Of a stretch of 64,000 nucleotides of DNA, positions 17,050-25,877 are shown one piece after another. Numbering within the stretch: the first letter of the stretch is position 1; every line of letters starts with the position of its first letter. The notes under the pieces were generated by a model. That model was not told where the DNA came from. It did no database searches and worked only from the letters and a program-made list of their open reading frames with translations. The stretch is from Campylobacteraceae bacterium (GTDB lineage: Bacteria; Campylobacterota; Campylobacteria; Campylobacterales; Arcobacteraceae). The translations under genes and the position numbers were made by a program. The stretch spans positions 1 through 64,000 of the forward strand of contig JABXII010000014.1 in NCBI GenBank assembly GCA_013373175.1, in the 5' to 3' direction.

Positions 17050-18261
17050 TTATTTATCCAGATTATATGCATCATGTAAAGTTCTAACAGCTAATTCTGC
17101 ATACTTTTCATCAATAATCATAGAAACTTTAATTTCTGAAGTTGAAATAATTCTGATATTAATATTTTCAGAAGCTAATGCAGTAAAGGCTTTTGAAGCT
17201 ACACCTGTGTGAGACTTCATTCCAACACCTACAATAGATACTTTACAGATTGATTCATTGTAATCAATATTTTCTGCATCATCTTTAAACTTATTCATAA
17301 CTTCTTTACAATTTTCCCAATCTGTAACAGGAATAGTAAAGTCTAAGTCAGTTTTACCATCAACACCAACTGTTTGTACAATCATATCTACATTAATATT
17401 TGCGTCTGCAAGAGCTGTAAAAATAGATGAAGCAATTCCTGGTCTATCAGTAACTCCATACATTCCAACTCTTATTTGGTTCTTATCTAATGCAATACCA
17501 CTTACAACTGGTTTTTCCATAATATTCTCTTCCTTAGTTATTAATGTACCTTCAACTTCTGGCGTAAAGCTGCTTCTAGATACTAAATTTACATTTAATT
17601 TTTTCGCCATCTCTACTGATCTGTTTTGTAATACTTTTGCACCTAAAGAGGCTAATTCTAACATTTCATCATAAGAGATTTTATCTAGTTTTTTAGCCTT
17701 AGGTTCAATTCTTGGATCTGTTGTATAAATACCATCAACATCAGTATAAATTTCACAAACATCAGCTTCAATTGCACCTGCAATAGCAACTGCTGTTAAA
17801 TCTGAACCACCTCTACCTAAAGTAGAAACTCTATTTGAGTCTTGAGCAACACCTTGAAAACCTGCAACAATGATGATTTTACCTTCACCTAATGCATTTT
17901 TCATATTTGATGTATCAATTGACTCAATTCTAGCTTTCATATGAGCATTATCAGTAACAATTCCAGCTTCTCTACCACTCATAGAAGTAGCTTTGTATCC
18001 TTGTTCATTTAAAGCAATAGAAAGCAGGGCAGAAGTAACTCTTTCTCCTGAGCTTAAAAGCATATCTATTTCATTTGCAACCGGATTTTTTGAAAAATTA
18101 CCTGCATATTCTAATAATTTATTAGTCTCACCACTCATTGCAGAAACAACTGCAATAACATCATGACCTTCATCTCTTATATTCTTTATTATATTGGCTA
18201 CATTTTGTATTCTTTCAAGTGTTCCTACACTTGTACCGCCAAATTTTAAAACTTTTAACAT
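17050..18261 (-). CDS. lysC: Aspartokinase
   Basis: 403 residues. It phosphorylates aspartate, the first step to lysine, diaminopimelate, threonine and methionine. The kinase domain opens with KFGGTSVG (about 6-13) and contains GFQG and TLGRGGSDLTAVAIA. The C-terminal part (about 265-403) carries two ACT domains, the usual site of lysine or threonine feedback. Length is typical of single-function bacterial aspartokinases. It stands 4 bases downstream of rppH and 2 bases upstream of hobA. Confidence 0.95.
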   Translation of the reverse strand: MLKVLKFGGTSVGTLERIQNVANIIKNIRDEGHDVIAVVSAMSGETNKLLEYAGNFSKNPVANEIDMLLSSGERVTSALLSIALNEQGYKATSMSGREAGIVTDNAHMKARIESIDTSNMKNALGEGKIIIVAGFQGVAQDSNRVSTLGRGGSDLTAVAIAGAIEADVCEIYTDVDGIYTTDPRIEPKAKKLDKISYDEMLELASLGAKVLQNRSVEMAKKLNVNLVSRSSFTPEVEGTLITKEENIMEKPVVSGIALDKNQIRVGMYGVTDRPGIASSIFTALADANINVDMIVQTVGVDGKTDLDFTIPVTDWENCKEVMNKFKDDAENIDYNESICKVSIVGVGMKSHTGVASKAFTALASENINIRIISTSEIKVSMIIDEKYAELAVRTLHDAYNLDK

Positions 18262-18265
18262 CTTT

Positions 18266-18760
18266 TTAAATAAAACCCTCTTTTTTAAAATATTTTAACA
18301 CTTGCTTATATACTGTTCTTTTGAAGAAAGTTATATAATCATAAATATTCTCAGTTGGAACAAATTTATATTCACTAAACTCTGGTATTTCAGTGTTTAT
18401 GTCTATTTTTGCACCTTTTTTTAACTTAACTAAGTAATACTTTTGAATTTGACCATCATAAGGGTGCATTTTCTTAGCAATTACAGGAGGAAAATCATAG
18501 CTTACCCATTTTGGATACTCAGCAATTATTTCAACATCCCTTGTGCCAATCTCTTCTTCAAGCTCTCTATATAATGCTTCATTTGGTTTTTCACCCTCAT
18601 CAATTCCACCTTGTGGAAATTGCCAAGCATTTTCTACATCTGTTCTTGAAGCTATGAAAACTTCACACTTTTCGGGATATTTTGCTGATAATACAATTGC
18701 TGCTACATTTGGTCTGTAATTTTTTTTATTTTTATTATCTTTCATTTCTTTATCAGTCAT
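18266..18760 (-). CDS. rppH: RNA pyrophosphohydrolase (Nudix)
   Basis: 164 residues. It removes pyrophosphate from 5'-triphosphorylated RNA, which triggers mRNA decay. The Nudix box fits the G-x5-E-x7-R-E-U-x-E-E-x-G pattern at residues 51-72 (GGIDEGEKP...RELEEEIG), preceded by AWQFPQGG as in RppH/NudH. The first ~14 residues are Lys/Asn-rich and may not belong to the fold. It heads the leftward block rppH-lysC-hobA-holB-folP and diverges from hemW. Confidence 0.92.
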   Translation of the reverse strand: MTDKEMKDNKNKKNYRPNVAAIVLSAKYPEKCEVFIASRTDVENAWQFPQGGIDEGEKPNEALYRELEEEIGTRDVEIIAEYPKWVSYDFPPVIAKKMHPYDGQIQKYYLVKLKKGAKIDINTEIPEFSEYKFVPTENIYDYITFFKRTVYKQVLKYFKKEGFI

Positions 18761-18792
18761 AAATATTTTTTCCCTTATAATTAGCCTGATAT

Positions 18793-18798
18793 TATAAT
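18793..18798 (+). promoter_or_regulatory. -10 box of hemW
   Basis: TATAAT within TATTATAATAAAC, 17 bases before the start codon, with the AGGA ribosome site in between. The predicted leader is about ten bases. The 55-base gap must also hold the rppH promoter. Confidence 0.45.
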
Positions 18799-18815
18799 AA
18801 ACTTAGGATTAAAAA

Positions 18816-19877
18816 TTGCTTTTATACTTACATATACCTTTTTGTGATAGCAAGTGCCATTATTGTGCCTTCAATTCATATACAACTAAATTTAATCTAA
18901 AAAAAGATTACATGAAGGCTTTAAACAAACAATTAAAACATGATTTGGAAAATTACTGTCTAAATGAGAAATTAGAGACTATTTTTTTTGGTGGAGGAAC
19001 TCCAAGTACAATAAAACCAAAAGACTATGAAGAAACTTTTAAAATATTAGAAAACTATATTGATGAGAATACAGAAATAACAACTGAATCAAACCCTAAT
19101 TCTGCTACTAAAGAGTGGCAAAAAGAGATGATGAATTTTGGTGTAAATCGTATTAGTTTTGGTGTTCAAAGTTTTCAAGAAAATAAGCTAAAAGAATTAA
19201 ATCGTGCACACAATGCAAATAGTGCTATAACTGCTATACAAAATGCTTCTTGTATAGGTTTTGATAGTATTAACTGCGATATAATTTATGGTTTCAAAAC
19301 TGATACATTAAATAATATTAAAGAAGATTTAACACAAGCTTTTTCATTACCAGTCACTCACTTAAGTGCTTACTCTTTGACCTTAGAAGAAGGTACAAAA
19401 TTCTTTAATAAAAGTGAAGTGAAAATAGATGATGAAGAATTATCTTATGAGATATTTGAGTTTATAGAAAAAAATGGATTTTCTCAATATGAAATATCAA
19501 ATTTTGCAAAAGATAAAAGTTTCCAATCAAAACATAATTTTGGATATTGGGAACATAAAGAGTATTTAGGAGTTGGAGCTGGTGCTGTTGGATATATTAA
19601 CAATAGAAGATATTATCCAAGTAAAGATTTAGATGAATATATCAAAAATCCAATTTCTTATGAAATAGAAGAACTATCAAATGAAGATATTAAAGTAGAA
19701 AAAGTACTTTTAGGTTTTAGATGTATTTTAGGAGTAGAACTTTCTATTTTCACTCAAGATGAATTAAAAAGAGTAGAACACTTGATAAATGAGAATAAAA
19801 TATATATAAAAGATAAGAGAATATTTAATAAAAACTTTCTTTTAGCAGATGAAATTGCTCTTTATATATTAGAGTAA
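18816..19877 (+). CDS. hemW: HemW-like radical SAM protein (heme chaperone)
   Basis: 353 residues, TTG start seven bases after AGGA. The N-terminus has the radical-SAM cluster ligands Cys10, Cys14 and Cys17 (CDSKCHYC) and FFGGGTPS for SAM binding. HemW proteins resemble coproporphyrinogen dehydrogenase HemN but lack its extended N-terminus and bind heme instead; the short N-terminus here fits HemW. Motifs GVNRISFGVQSF and HLSAYSLTLEEGT are typical. It is shorter at the C-terminus than E. coli HemW. It leads the rightward block with prmC. Confidence 0.9.
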   Translation: MLLYLHIPFCDSKCHYCAFNSYTTKFNLKKDYMKALNKQLKHDLENYCLNEKLETIFFGGGTPSTIKPKDYEETFKILENYIDENTEITTESNPNSATKEWQKEMMNFGVNRISFGVQSFQENKLKELNRAHNANSAITAIQNASCIGFDSINCDIIYGFKTDTLNNIKEDLTQAFSLPVTHLSAYSLTLEEGTKFFNKSEVKIDDEELSYEIFEFIEKNGFSQYEISNFAKDKSFQSKHNFGYWEHKEYLGVGAGAVGYINNRRYYPSKDLDEYIKNPISYEIEELSNEDIKVEKVLLGFRCILGVELSIFTQDELKRVEHLINENKIYIKDKRIFNKNFLLADEIALYILE

Positions 19878-19888
19878 ACTCTTTTTGA

Positions 19889-19894
19889 TATAAT
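19889..19894 (+). promoter_or_regulatory. -10 box of prmC
   Basis: TATAAT in GATATAATAAAAAC, 28 bases upstream of the prmC ATG and just after hemW. A GTAAGGA ribosome site follows. It suggests that prmC and the following genes have their own promoter in addition to any read-through. Confidence 0.45.
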
Positions 19895-19922
19895 AAAAAC
19901 TTTTATAGAAGTAAGGATATAA

Positions 19923-20759
19923 ATGACGATAAAAGAAGTAGTAAGAAACTATTCTAAACAATTAAGAGAAGTAACTCATATTCCAGCTAAAGAAGTTGAA
20001 ATATTTATATGTCATATTTTAGAAAAAAACAATATATGGTTACACCTTAATTATGATAATGAATTTAATGAAATTAAAAAACTAGAAAAACTAATAGAAA
20101 AAAGAAAAAAAGATTACCCTTTAGAATATCTAATTGGTAGAGCATCTTTTTATGGAGAAAGTTTTTTAGTTAAAGAGAATGTTCTAATTCCTAGACCAGA
20201 AACTGAACTTCTTGTTGACAATGCTGTTGAGATTTTAAAAGATGCTAAAAATAAAACAGTTTTAGAAATAGGAACAGGTTCAGGAATTATATCAGTTATG
20301 TTAGCACTTTTAATAAAAGATATTAAAATTATAGCTGTTGATATAAATGATGATGCAATTGTTCTAGCAAAAGAGAATGCAAAAAAACATAATGTAGAAG
20401 ATAGAATCACTTTTATCAAAAGCGATTTATATACTAATATTAGTGAAGATGAAGAAATTTATATGACAATTTCAAATCCTCCATATATTGCAAATAATTA
20501 CAAGCTTCCAGCAAATGTAAAGTATGAACCTCAAAATGCACTTTTTGGAGGAGAAGTTGGAGATGAGTTATTAAAAAACATCATAGAAGAGACTTCAAAA
20601 AGAGAGATTAAATATCTACTTTGTGAAATGGGATATGATCAAAAGAAACCTTTAGAAAACTATTTAAATAATTTTTTGATAAAAGACTACTCATTTTATC
20701 AAGATTATGAAAAGTTTGATAGAGGTTTTACAATTGAGTTTAAACAAAATATAAAATAA
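19923..20759 (+). CDS. prmC: Release factor glutamine N5-methyltransferase
   Basis: 278 residues. It methylates the Gln of the GGQ motif in peptide release factors. A helical N-terminal domain contains the PLEYLIGRASFYG motif (about 66-78). The SAM-binding motif EIGTGSG is at 115-121 and the catalytic NPPY at 185-188. Length and motif spacing are those of PrmC/HemK. The M3 oligopeptidase gene follows after 11 bases. Confidence 0.95.
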   Translation: MTIKEVVRNYSKQLREVTHIPAKEVEIFICHILEKNNIWLHLNYDNEFNEIKKLEKLIEKRKKDYPLEYLIGRASFYGESFLVKENVLIPRPETELLVDNAVEILKDAKNKTVLEIGTGSGIISVMLALLIKDIKIIAVDINDDAIVLAKENAKKHNVEDRITFIKSDLYTNISEDEEIYMTISNPPYIANNYKLPANVKYEPQNALFGGEVGDELLKNIIEETSKREIKYLLCEMGYDQKKPLENYLNNFLIKDYSFYQDYEKFDRGFTIEFKQNIK

Positions 20760-20770
20760 AAGGAGAAAAT

Positions 20771-22741
20771 ATGTTTAAAGAGTTTGATTTAACAGATTTA
20801 GAAAATAGTAAAAATAGATTAGAAGAGATTTTAGAAAACAGTAAAAATAAAATTGATGAGTTATTAAAAATAGAAGATAAAAGTTATGAAAATTTTGTAA
20901 AACCTTATGAAGAAATAGGAGAGAGGTTAAGTGATTTCATTACTCCAATTTTTCATATAGATTCTGTTAAGAATTCAGAAATAACGCAAAAAGTTTATGA
21001 AGAGTGCCTTCCTTTAATCTCAAACTACGAAACTGAAGTTTCACAAAATGATGATATTTATAGGTCTTTAAAAGATATACAAGATAAGAGTTATACAACT
21101 TTAAATGATATACAAAAAAAAGTACTAGAAAATGAGATTAGAGATTTTGAATTAAGTGGTTGTCATTTAAATAACGAAATAAAAGGAAGACTTAAAGAGA
21201 TAAATTTAAGATTAAGTGAGTTATCACATAAGTTCTCACAAAATCTTTTAAATGCAACAAATGAATATGAAATGATAATTGAAGATTATGAAGATGTAAA
21301 AGAAATTCCTGCTTCTGATTTAGAGTTTGCTAAGTTTGAAGAAGATGGAAAAACGAAATATAAATTCACACTTCAGATGCCATCTTATTTATCATATATT
21401 ACATATGGTTCAAATAGACAAAGAAGAGAAGAAATCTATAAAGCATACTCGACAAGAGCACCCCAGAATGGAAAAATAATTGAAGAGATATTAAAACTAA
21501 AAGATGAAAAAGTTAAAATTTTAGGCTTTGATAACTATGCTTCATACTCACTTTCAACTAAAATGGCGAAGAAAGAAGAAGAGGTAATTAACTTCTTAGA
21601 AGAGCTTGCAAAAAAAGGTAAAGATAGAGCTTTAGAAGAGATTGATGAATTAAAAAAATATGCTGCAAAAGATGGTATTTCAGATATTGAGAGTTTCGAT
21701 TTAGCTTATTATAGTGAGAAATTAAAAGAAGAAAAATATGATATTGATGAAGAATACTATAGACCATACTTTGAAAAAACTTCTGTTTTAAATGGATTCT
21801 TTAGCTTTTTAAATAAGATTTTTAATGTAGAGTTTGAAGAAGCAAAAGATGCAAAAGCTTGGGATAAAGATGTATTAGTGTGTAATATAAAAGAAAACTC
21901 AAAAATATTTGCAAGAATATATATTGATTTAGAAGCTAAAAAAGAGAAAAGAGGTGGTGCTTGGATGAACAACTGGCACTCACACTATATAGACAAAGAT
22001 GGAAATGAAAAGCTTCCTACAGCTTATATTGTATGCAATTTCCCACAATCAAAAGAGGGGGTTCCTTCATTATTAAGACACTCAGATGTTGTAACACTAT
22101 TCCATGAAATGGGACATGCCTTACATCACTTATTTAGTAAAGTGTCTGAAGCCTTTGTAAGTGGTATTGCAGGTGTAGCTTGGGATGTTGTTGAATTCCC
22201 ATCACAATTCCTTGAATACTTCTCTTATGACAAAGAAGTATTAAAGATGTTTGCTAAGCATTACGAAACTGGAAAAGTATTAGATGATGAAGCAATTGAT
22301 AAACTAATCAAAGCAAGAAACTTCCAATCAGCCCTTGCCATGTTAAGACAAATTGAGTTTGCATTGTTTGATTTTAAACTACATCAAAAGTTATACAAAA
22401 CGGAAGCAGAAATACAGGATTTATTGGATAACATAAGAAATGAGTATGCCGCAATAAAGCCACCTGCGTATAATAAGTTCCAAAATGGATTTGCTCATAT
22501 TTTTGCAGGAGGATATGCAGCAGGATATTACTCTTATAAATGGGCAGAAGTATTAAGTGCAGATGCATTTTATATGTTTATTGACTCAGGAAAAGTCTTT
22601 AACAAAGAGTTAGCAATGAAATACAAAAAAGCTATTTTAGAGAAGGGTGGTTCTCAAGATATGGACAAATTATTCTACGAATTTGCACAAAGAGAGCCAA
22701 GAGTTGATTCTTTATTAAAAATTGATGGAATTATTAGCTAG
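20771..22741 (+). CDS. M3-family oligopeptidase (oligopeptidase A-like)
   Basis: 656 residues. Cytosolic zinc metallopeptidase that degrades short peptides, including cleaved signal peptides. The zinc site is HEMGH at residues 445-449, followed by the third ligand Glu475 in DVVEFPSQ; LHHLF and ARNFQSALAMLRQ are also typical. The length fits PrlC/Dcp-type enzymes (~680). No signal peptide is present. A strong AAAAGGAG ribosome site precedes the ATG. It follows prmC closely, probably in one transcript. Confidence 0.93.
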   Translation: MFKEFDLTDLENSKNRLEEILENSKNKIDELLKIEDKSYENFVKPYEEIGERLSDFITPIFHIDSVKNSEITQKVYEECLPLISNYETEVSQNDDIYRSLKDIQDKSYTTLNDIQKKVLENEIRDFELSGCHLNNEIKGRLKEINLRLSELSHKFSQNLLNATNEYEMIIEDYEDVKEIPASDLEFAKFEEDGKTKYKFTLQMPSYLSYITYGSNRQRREEIYKAYSTRAPQNGKIIEEILKLKDEKVKILGFDNYASYSLSTKMAKKEEEVINFLEELAKKGKDRALEEIDELKKYAAKDGISDIESFDLAYYSEKLKEEKYDIDEEYYRPYFEKTSVLNGFFSFLNKIFNVEFEEAKDAKAWDKDVLVCNIKENSKIFARIYIDLEAKKEKRGGAWMNNWHSHYIDKDGNEKLPTAYIVCNFPQSKEGVPSLLRHSDVVTLFHEMGHALHHLFSKVSEAFVSGIAGVAWDVVEFPSQFLEYFSYDKEVLKMFAKHYETGKVLDDEAIDKLIKARNFQSALAMLRQIEFALFDFKLHQKLYKTEAEIQDLLDNIRNEYAAIKPPAYNKFQNGFAHIFAGGYAAGYYSYKWAEVLSADAFYMFIDSGKVFNKELAMKYKKAILEKGGSQDMDKLFYEFAQREPRVDSLLKIDGIIS

Positions 22742-22796
22742 TTTTTGTAATAATATCGTTTTTAATTAATAATAGAATTTTATAAGGGTTATTTAA

Positions 22797-23318
22797 ATGA
22801 CAAACGCAGAAACAATCGCAAAACTTAATGAAGCTTTAGAGAAACTAATAGTTGCATATGAACAATTACAGAACTCTTATGATCAACTACAAGATGAACA
22901 TAATACATTAGAAAATGAAAACGAAAAACTTAATAGCGAAAATAATAAACTTAAAGATAAAATCTCAGCTTTAGAAGCTGAGACTAGAAATTTAGAGGAC
23001 AACTTAAATAGTTTACAAGATAGTAGTGAGAAAGACTCTTCAAATATTAACTCAATGCTAAGTAAAATAGAAGGCTTACTAAGTAAAAAGGCACATCCAG
23101 AGAAGCATAGCTATGATGAGGATACTTCAAAAGTAAGAGAAACAATTCAAGAGGTTATTGTAGATAAAAAAAGTGACACACTTCCTTTAGATAACACAGA
23201 AGTTAGTGATGAAATAAAAGAAAACAAAGAAACACAAAATAATAACACAAGTGGTTCTTCTTCAGAAAAAATTGATTTAAATAGAATGGCATCATTATTA
23301 AACGGTTTTAATAATTAA
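22797..23318 (+). CDS. Coiled-coil protein of unknown function
   Basis: 173 residues. Residues about 1-85 form a continuous acidic heptad pattern (many L, I, N and E; repeated L-x-x-E/N-N-x-x-L), clearly a coiled coil. The rest is low-complexity, Asn/Ser/Glu-rich, ending with a short hydrophobic helix (MASLLNGF). I see no signal peptide or catalytic motif. The N-terminal half recalls ZapB-like or other division-associated coiled coils, but composition alone cannot prove this. The next small gene follows after 9 bases and xerH converges, so a division or chromosome-end role is conceivable but speculative. Confidence 0.6.
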   Translation: MTNAETIAKLNEALEKLIVAYEQLQNSYDQLQDEHNTLENENEKLNSENNKLKDKISALEAETRNLEDNLNSLQDSSEKDSSNINSMLSKIEGLLSKKAHPEKHSYDEDTSKVRETIQEVIVDKKSDTLPLDNTEVSDEIKENKETQNNNTSGSSSEKIDLNRMASLLNGFNN

Positions 23319-23327
23319 AAGAAAACT

Positions 23328-23609
23328 ATGATACTTCTATTAAATAAAGATTCTCTTTTCTCTACTTTTGGGGTTGATTCCTTTCAAAGTTTAGATTCGG
23401 CTATTAATAGTATGGCACCATCAATGGTTGATTATTATTTATCAGACCTTTCTAATGGGATGGATGATATCTATTTAAATAAAAGAAGTATTCAAGATAG
23501 TATTAGTACAGGGGACTTTTCTATATATTTAGATTATGATGAAGAAGTTTATTTAGAAATAGAAGAAGTAAACAATGCTTTAGAGCTTGAAACAGGCTCT
23601 TTATGGTAA
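23328..23609 (+). CDS. Small acidic hypothetical protein
   Basis: 93 residues. The C-terminal half is strongly acidic (DYDEEVYLEIEEVNNALELE) with no signal peptide or membrane span. I do not recognise it. It starts 9 bases after the coiled-coil gene, with only a weak AAAAGAAA ribosome site, so expression probably depends on the upstream gene. The frame is intact and codon use is like its neighbours. It ends 8 bases before the convergent xerH stop. Confidence 0.5.
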   Translation: MILLLNKDSLFSTFGVDSFQSLDSAINSMAPSMVDYYLSDLSNGMDDIYLNKRSIQDSISTGDFSIYLDYDEEVYLEIEEVNNALELETGSLW

Positions 23610-23617
23610 AGCACTAA

Positions 23618-24673
23618 CTAATCCATAAGATTAGTAGTAGCTTTTAGTCTCTCTTTATCAAAGTGGGTATATATTCTAGAAGTATTTATATCTGCATGAC
23701 CTAATGCTTCTTGAACTAAAATAAGATCATGGTGCTTTTGGTATAGTAAAGTTGCAAAAGAGTGCCTTAACATATGTGCTCCATTTTTTTCTTTTCTAAT
23801 ACCTGCAAGAGTTAGTATATTTTCTACAATTCTACTAACATAAGCTTGAGTTAGCCTATTTCCTTTTTTATTACAAACAACATAATCTTCTTCACAAACC
23901 CTTTGATTTAACCAGTTTTGTAGATCATTTTCTATAATTTTAGTTTTAATCATAGCAATACGTGGTTTATTTCCTTTACCTCTAACTTGTAATACATAAA
24001 CATCATCTTCTTTGTATAAGTCTCTTAATTTAAGATTTAACATCTCAGAAACTCTAATTCCTGTATATATTATCATTTTTAGAATAACTCTATTTCTATA
24101 TATTGTATCAGCAGAAAACTCATATTCATCGATTGCTTTTAAAAACCTATCGATTTCATCTTTATTCATATGTGCAGGTAGTTTTGTTCCAGATTTACCA
24201 CCAAGTCCTGCCCAGTTTTTAAGTTCAATCTTAAACTGATAAGAACTTCCATCAGAGTTTTCATTTTGTTTATCAATATATGAAAAGAAGTTAAGTAGGG
24301 CAATTCTATGGTTTTTTTTACTTGCATCTGACAAACCACTTGTATATGAAGCTAAAAAATCAACTAACAATTCTTCATCAATTTCTTTCATAGAAGCTGG
24401 TCCAAATGTTTGTAAAAACTCATATAATTTCATAAGAGGATTAAAATATGTATTTATTCCTGTTAGACCAATATTTCTAGCTTGTTTAACTAAATCCTTT
24501 AATTCTTCAATAGATTTATCTCCACGAATTAAAACTTGCAATATATTTGCAAATTTTTCTTTATCATTAACTTGAGTATTAGAAAGTGTTGTTAATTTGT
24601 TTCTTACAAATAATGAAAGCCAAAAGCAGTAAGTTTTATTAAAAGTGTTTTCAAAGTCAAGTTCATATCTCAT
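23618..24673 (-). CDS. xerH: XerH-type tyrosine recombinase (chromosome dimer resolution)
   Basis: 351 residues, longer than XerC/XerD (~300) and typical of the single XerH recombinase that resolves chromosome dimers at difH in Campylobacterota. The catalytic set of tyrosine recombinases is complete: Arg207 (TGIRVSEML), Lys233 in the beta-hairpin (RGKGNK), His300 and Arg303 (HMLRH), His326 (LGHADI) and the nucleophile Tyr335. The N-terminal ~160 residues hold the SAM-like core-binding domain. No phage or integron genes are close, which supports a housekeeping role. A perfect dif-like inverted repeat lies 56-76 bases upstream of the start. Confidence 0.9.
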   Translation of the reverse strand: MRYELDFENTFNKTYCFWLSLFVRNKLTTLSNTQVNDKEKFANILQVLIRGDKSIEELKDLVKQARNIGLTGINTYFNPLMKLYEFLQTFGPASMKEIDEELLVDFLASYTSGLSDASKKNHRIALLNFFSYIDKQNENSDGSSYQFKIELKNWAGLGGKSGTKLPAHMNKDEIDRFLKAIDEYEFSADTIYRNRVILKMIIYTGIRVSEMLNLKLRDLYKEDDVYVLQVRGKGNKPRIAMIKTKIIENDLQNWLNQRVCEEDYVVCNKKGNRLTQAYVSRIVENILTLAGIRKEKNGAHMLRHSFATLLYQKHHDLILVQEALGHADINTSRIYTHFDKERLKATTNLMD

Positions 24674-24729
24674 ATTTAATACCTTTATACAAATTACTTG
24701 TATCGTAGCAAAAGATATATTAATTTGTA

Positions 24730-24749
24730 TTGAAAACTATAATTTTCAA
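24730..24749. repeat. Inverted repeat upstream of xerH, candidate dif-like or operator site
   Basis: Perfect 7-bp arms TTGAAAA (24730-24736) and TTTTCAA (24743-24749) flank a 6-base spacer CTATAA. This is the layout of Xer recombination sites: arms whose inner halves are palindromic, around a 6-8 bp core. It lies between cheB and xerH. Alternatives are an operator for xerH expression or chance in A/T-rich DNA. Confidence 0.4.
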
Positions 24750-24776
24750 ACTTTTTTATATATAAAAGAAGTAAGC

Positions 24777-25856
24777 CTATCTTCTTTTATTCTTAGCAAA
24801 ATCAATTATATAATCTGCTATTTCATCTAGGTGAATAATATCTTTTACTGCTCCAGCTTGAATAGCTTTTGCAGGCATTCCAAAAACAACACAACTTTCT
24901 TCATTTTGTGCTACAGTATATGCACCATTATCATGAAGTTCTTTCATTGCAATTGTTCCATCATCTCCCATTCCTGTCATCATTACAGCCATTGCTGCAC
25001 CACCAACTACATTATTAACTGACCTAAACATTACATCAACACTTGGTTTATGATGACTAACTTTTATCTCATCTAATAGTTTTATTTGATACTCTCCACC
25101 AGCTATTCTTTCTATACTTAAGTGCATATTCCCAGGAGCTAAATAAGCATGACCATTTTCTAAGATCATTCCTGTCTCTGCTTGATGAACAATTAATGAG
25201 GAATTATCATTTAACCTGTCTGCAAATGATTTAGAAAAACCGTATGGAATATGTTGAGTTATTACTATAGGAGGAAGATTGTTTGTTAATCTTTTAAAGA
25301 CCCTTAACAATGATTCAACACCACCAGTAGAAGAACCGATTGCAATAATCTTTTTCCCCATTAATGGGGCTGGTTTTAATGGTATAACTAAATCTGGGTG
25401 ATTTTTCTTATTTGCTTCTAGTGTAGTTTTTGTTTTTGGTTGTTTTTTTGCTTTTGGCTTTTTCAATGTATATCTTTTTAGCAAGAAAGTAAGATTAAGA
25501 AGGTTTTCTTTGATTCTTTCTCCAAAAGAAATCATAGACTCCCCTGCTTCAGGCTTTGGTATAAATCCTACCGCACCATCATCAAAAATGTCATTACCTC
25601 TAACACTTTCTCCTGAAACAACAACAGCAGGCATTGGATGTAATCTCATAAGGTTTCTTAAAAATGTTACACCGTCCATTTTAGGCATGTTAATGTCAAT
25701 AGTTACTAAATCTGGTTCATACTCTTTAATTTTTTCTCTTGCATCATAGGCATCAAATGCTTCTGCGATAACTTCAAAATCTTCTATATTATTAACCATA
25801 TCTTTAATAATTCTTCTCATTGAAGGAGAATCATCAATTACTAAGACAGTATACAT
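24777..25856 (-). CDS. cheB: Chemotaxis response regulator protein-glutamate methylesterase CheB
   Basis: 359 residues. Demethylates (and deamidates) chemoreceptors during adaptation. An N-terminal receiver domain with phospho-acceptor Asp54 (TIDINMPKMDG) is joined by a Lys-rich linker (about 130-155) to the methylesterase domain with Ser176 in GSSTGG, His202 (ITQHIPYGF) and Asp299 in GMGDDG. Full-length CheB contrasts with C. jejuni, whose CheB lacks the receiver domain. It is the last gene of cheY-cheA-cheR-cheD-cheB. The stop codon sits in a hairpin (AAAAGAAG/CTTCTTTT). Confidence 0.95.
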   Translation of the reverse strand: MYTVLVIDDSPSMRRIIKDMVNNIEDFEVIAEAFDAYDAREKIKEYEPDLVTIDINMPKMDGVTFLRNLMRLHPMPAVVVSGESVRGNDIFDDGAVGFIPKPEAGESMISFGERIKENLLNLTFLLKRYTLKKPKAKKQPKTKTTLEANKKNHPDLVIPLKPAPLMGKKIIAIGSSTGGVESLLRVFKRLTNNLPPIVITQHIPYGFSKSFADRLNDNSSLIVHQAETGMILENGHAYLAPGNMHLSIERIAGGEYQIKLLDEIKVSHHKPSVDVMFRSVNNVVGGAAMAVMMTGMGDDGTIAMKELHDNGAYTVAQNEESCVVFGMPAKAIQAGAVKDIIHLDEIADYIIDFAKNKRR

Positions 25857-25877
25857 ATAATCACCCTACATTTTAAT

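Noticed and set aside
23617-23635. ACTAATC/GATTAGT hairpin at the xerH 3' end as a terminator
   Set aside because: Seven A/T-rich pairs with no U-tract on either strand; too weak to call.
23618-24673. xerH as a phage or integron integrase
   Set aside because: Length, catalytic set and lack of mobile neighbours fit the chromosomal XerH; no att-like direct repeats were seen.
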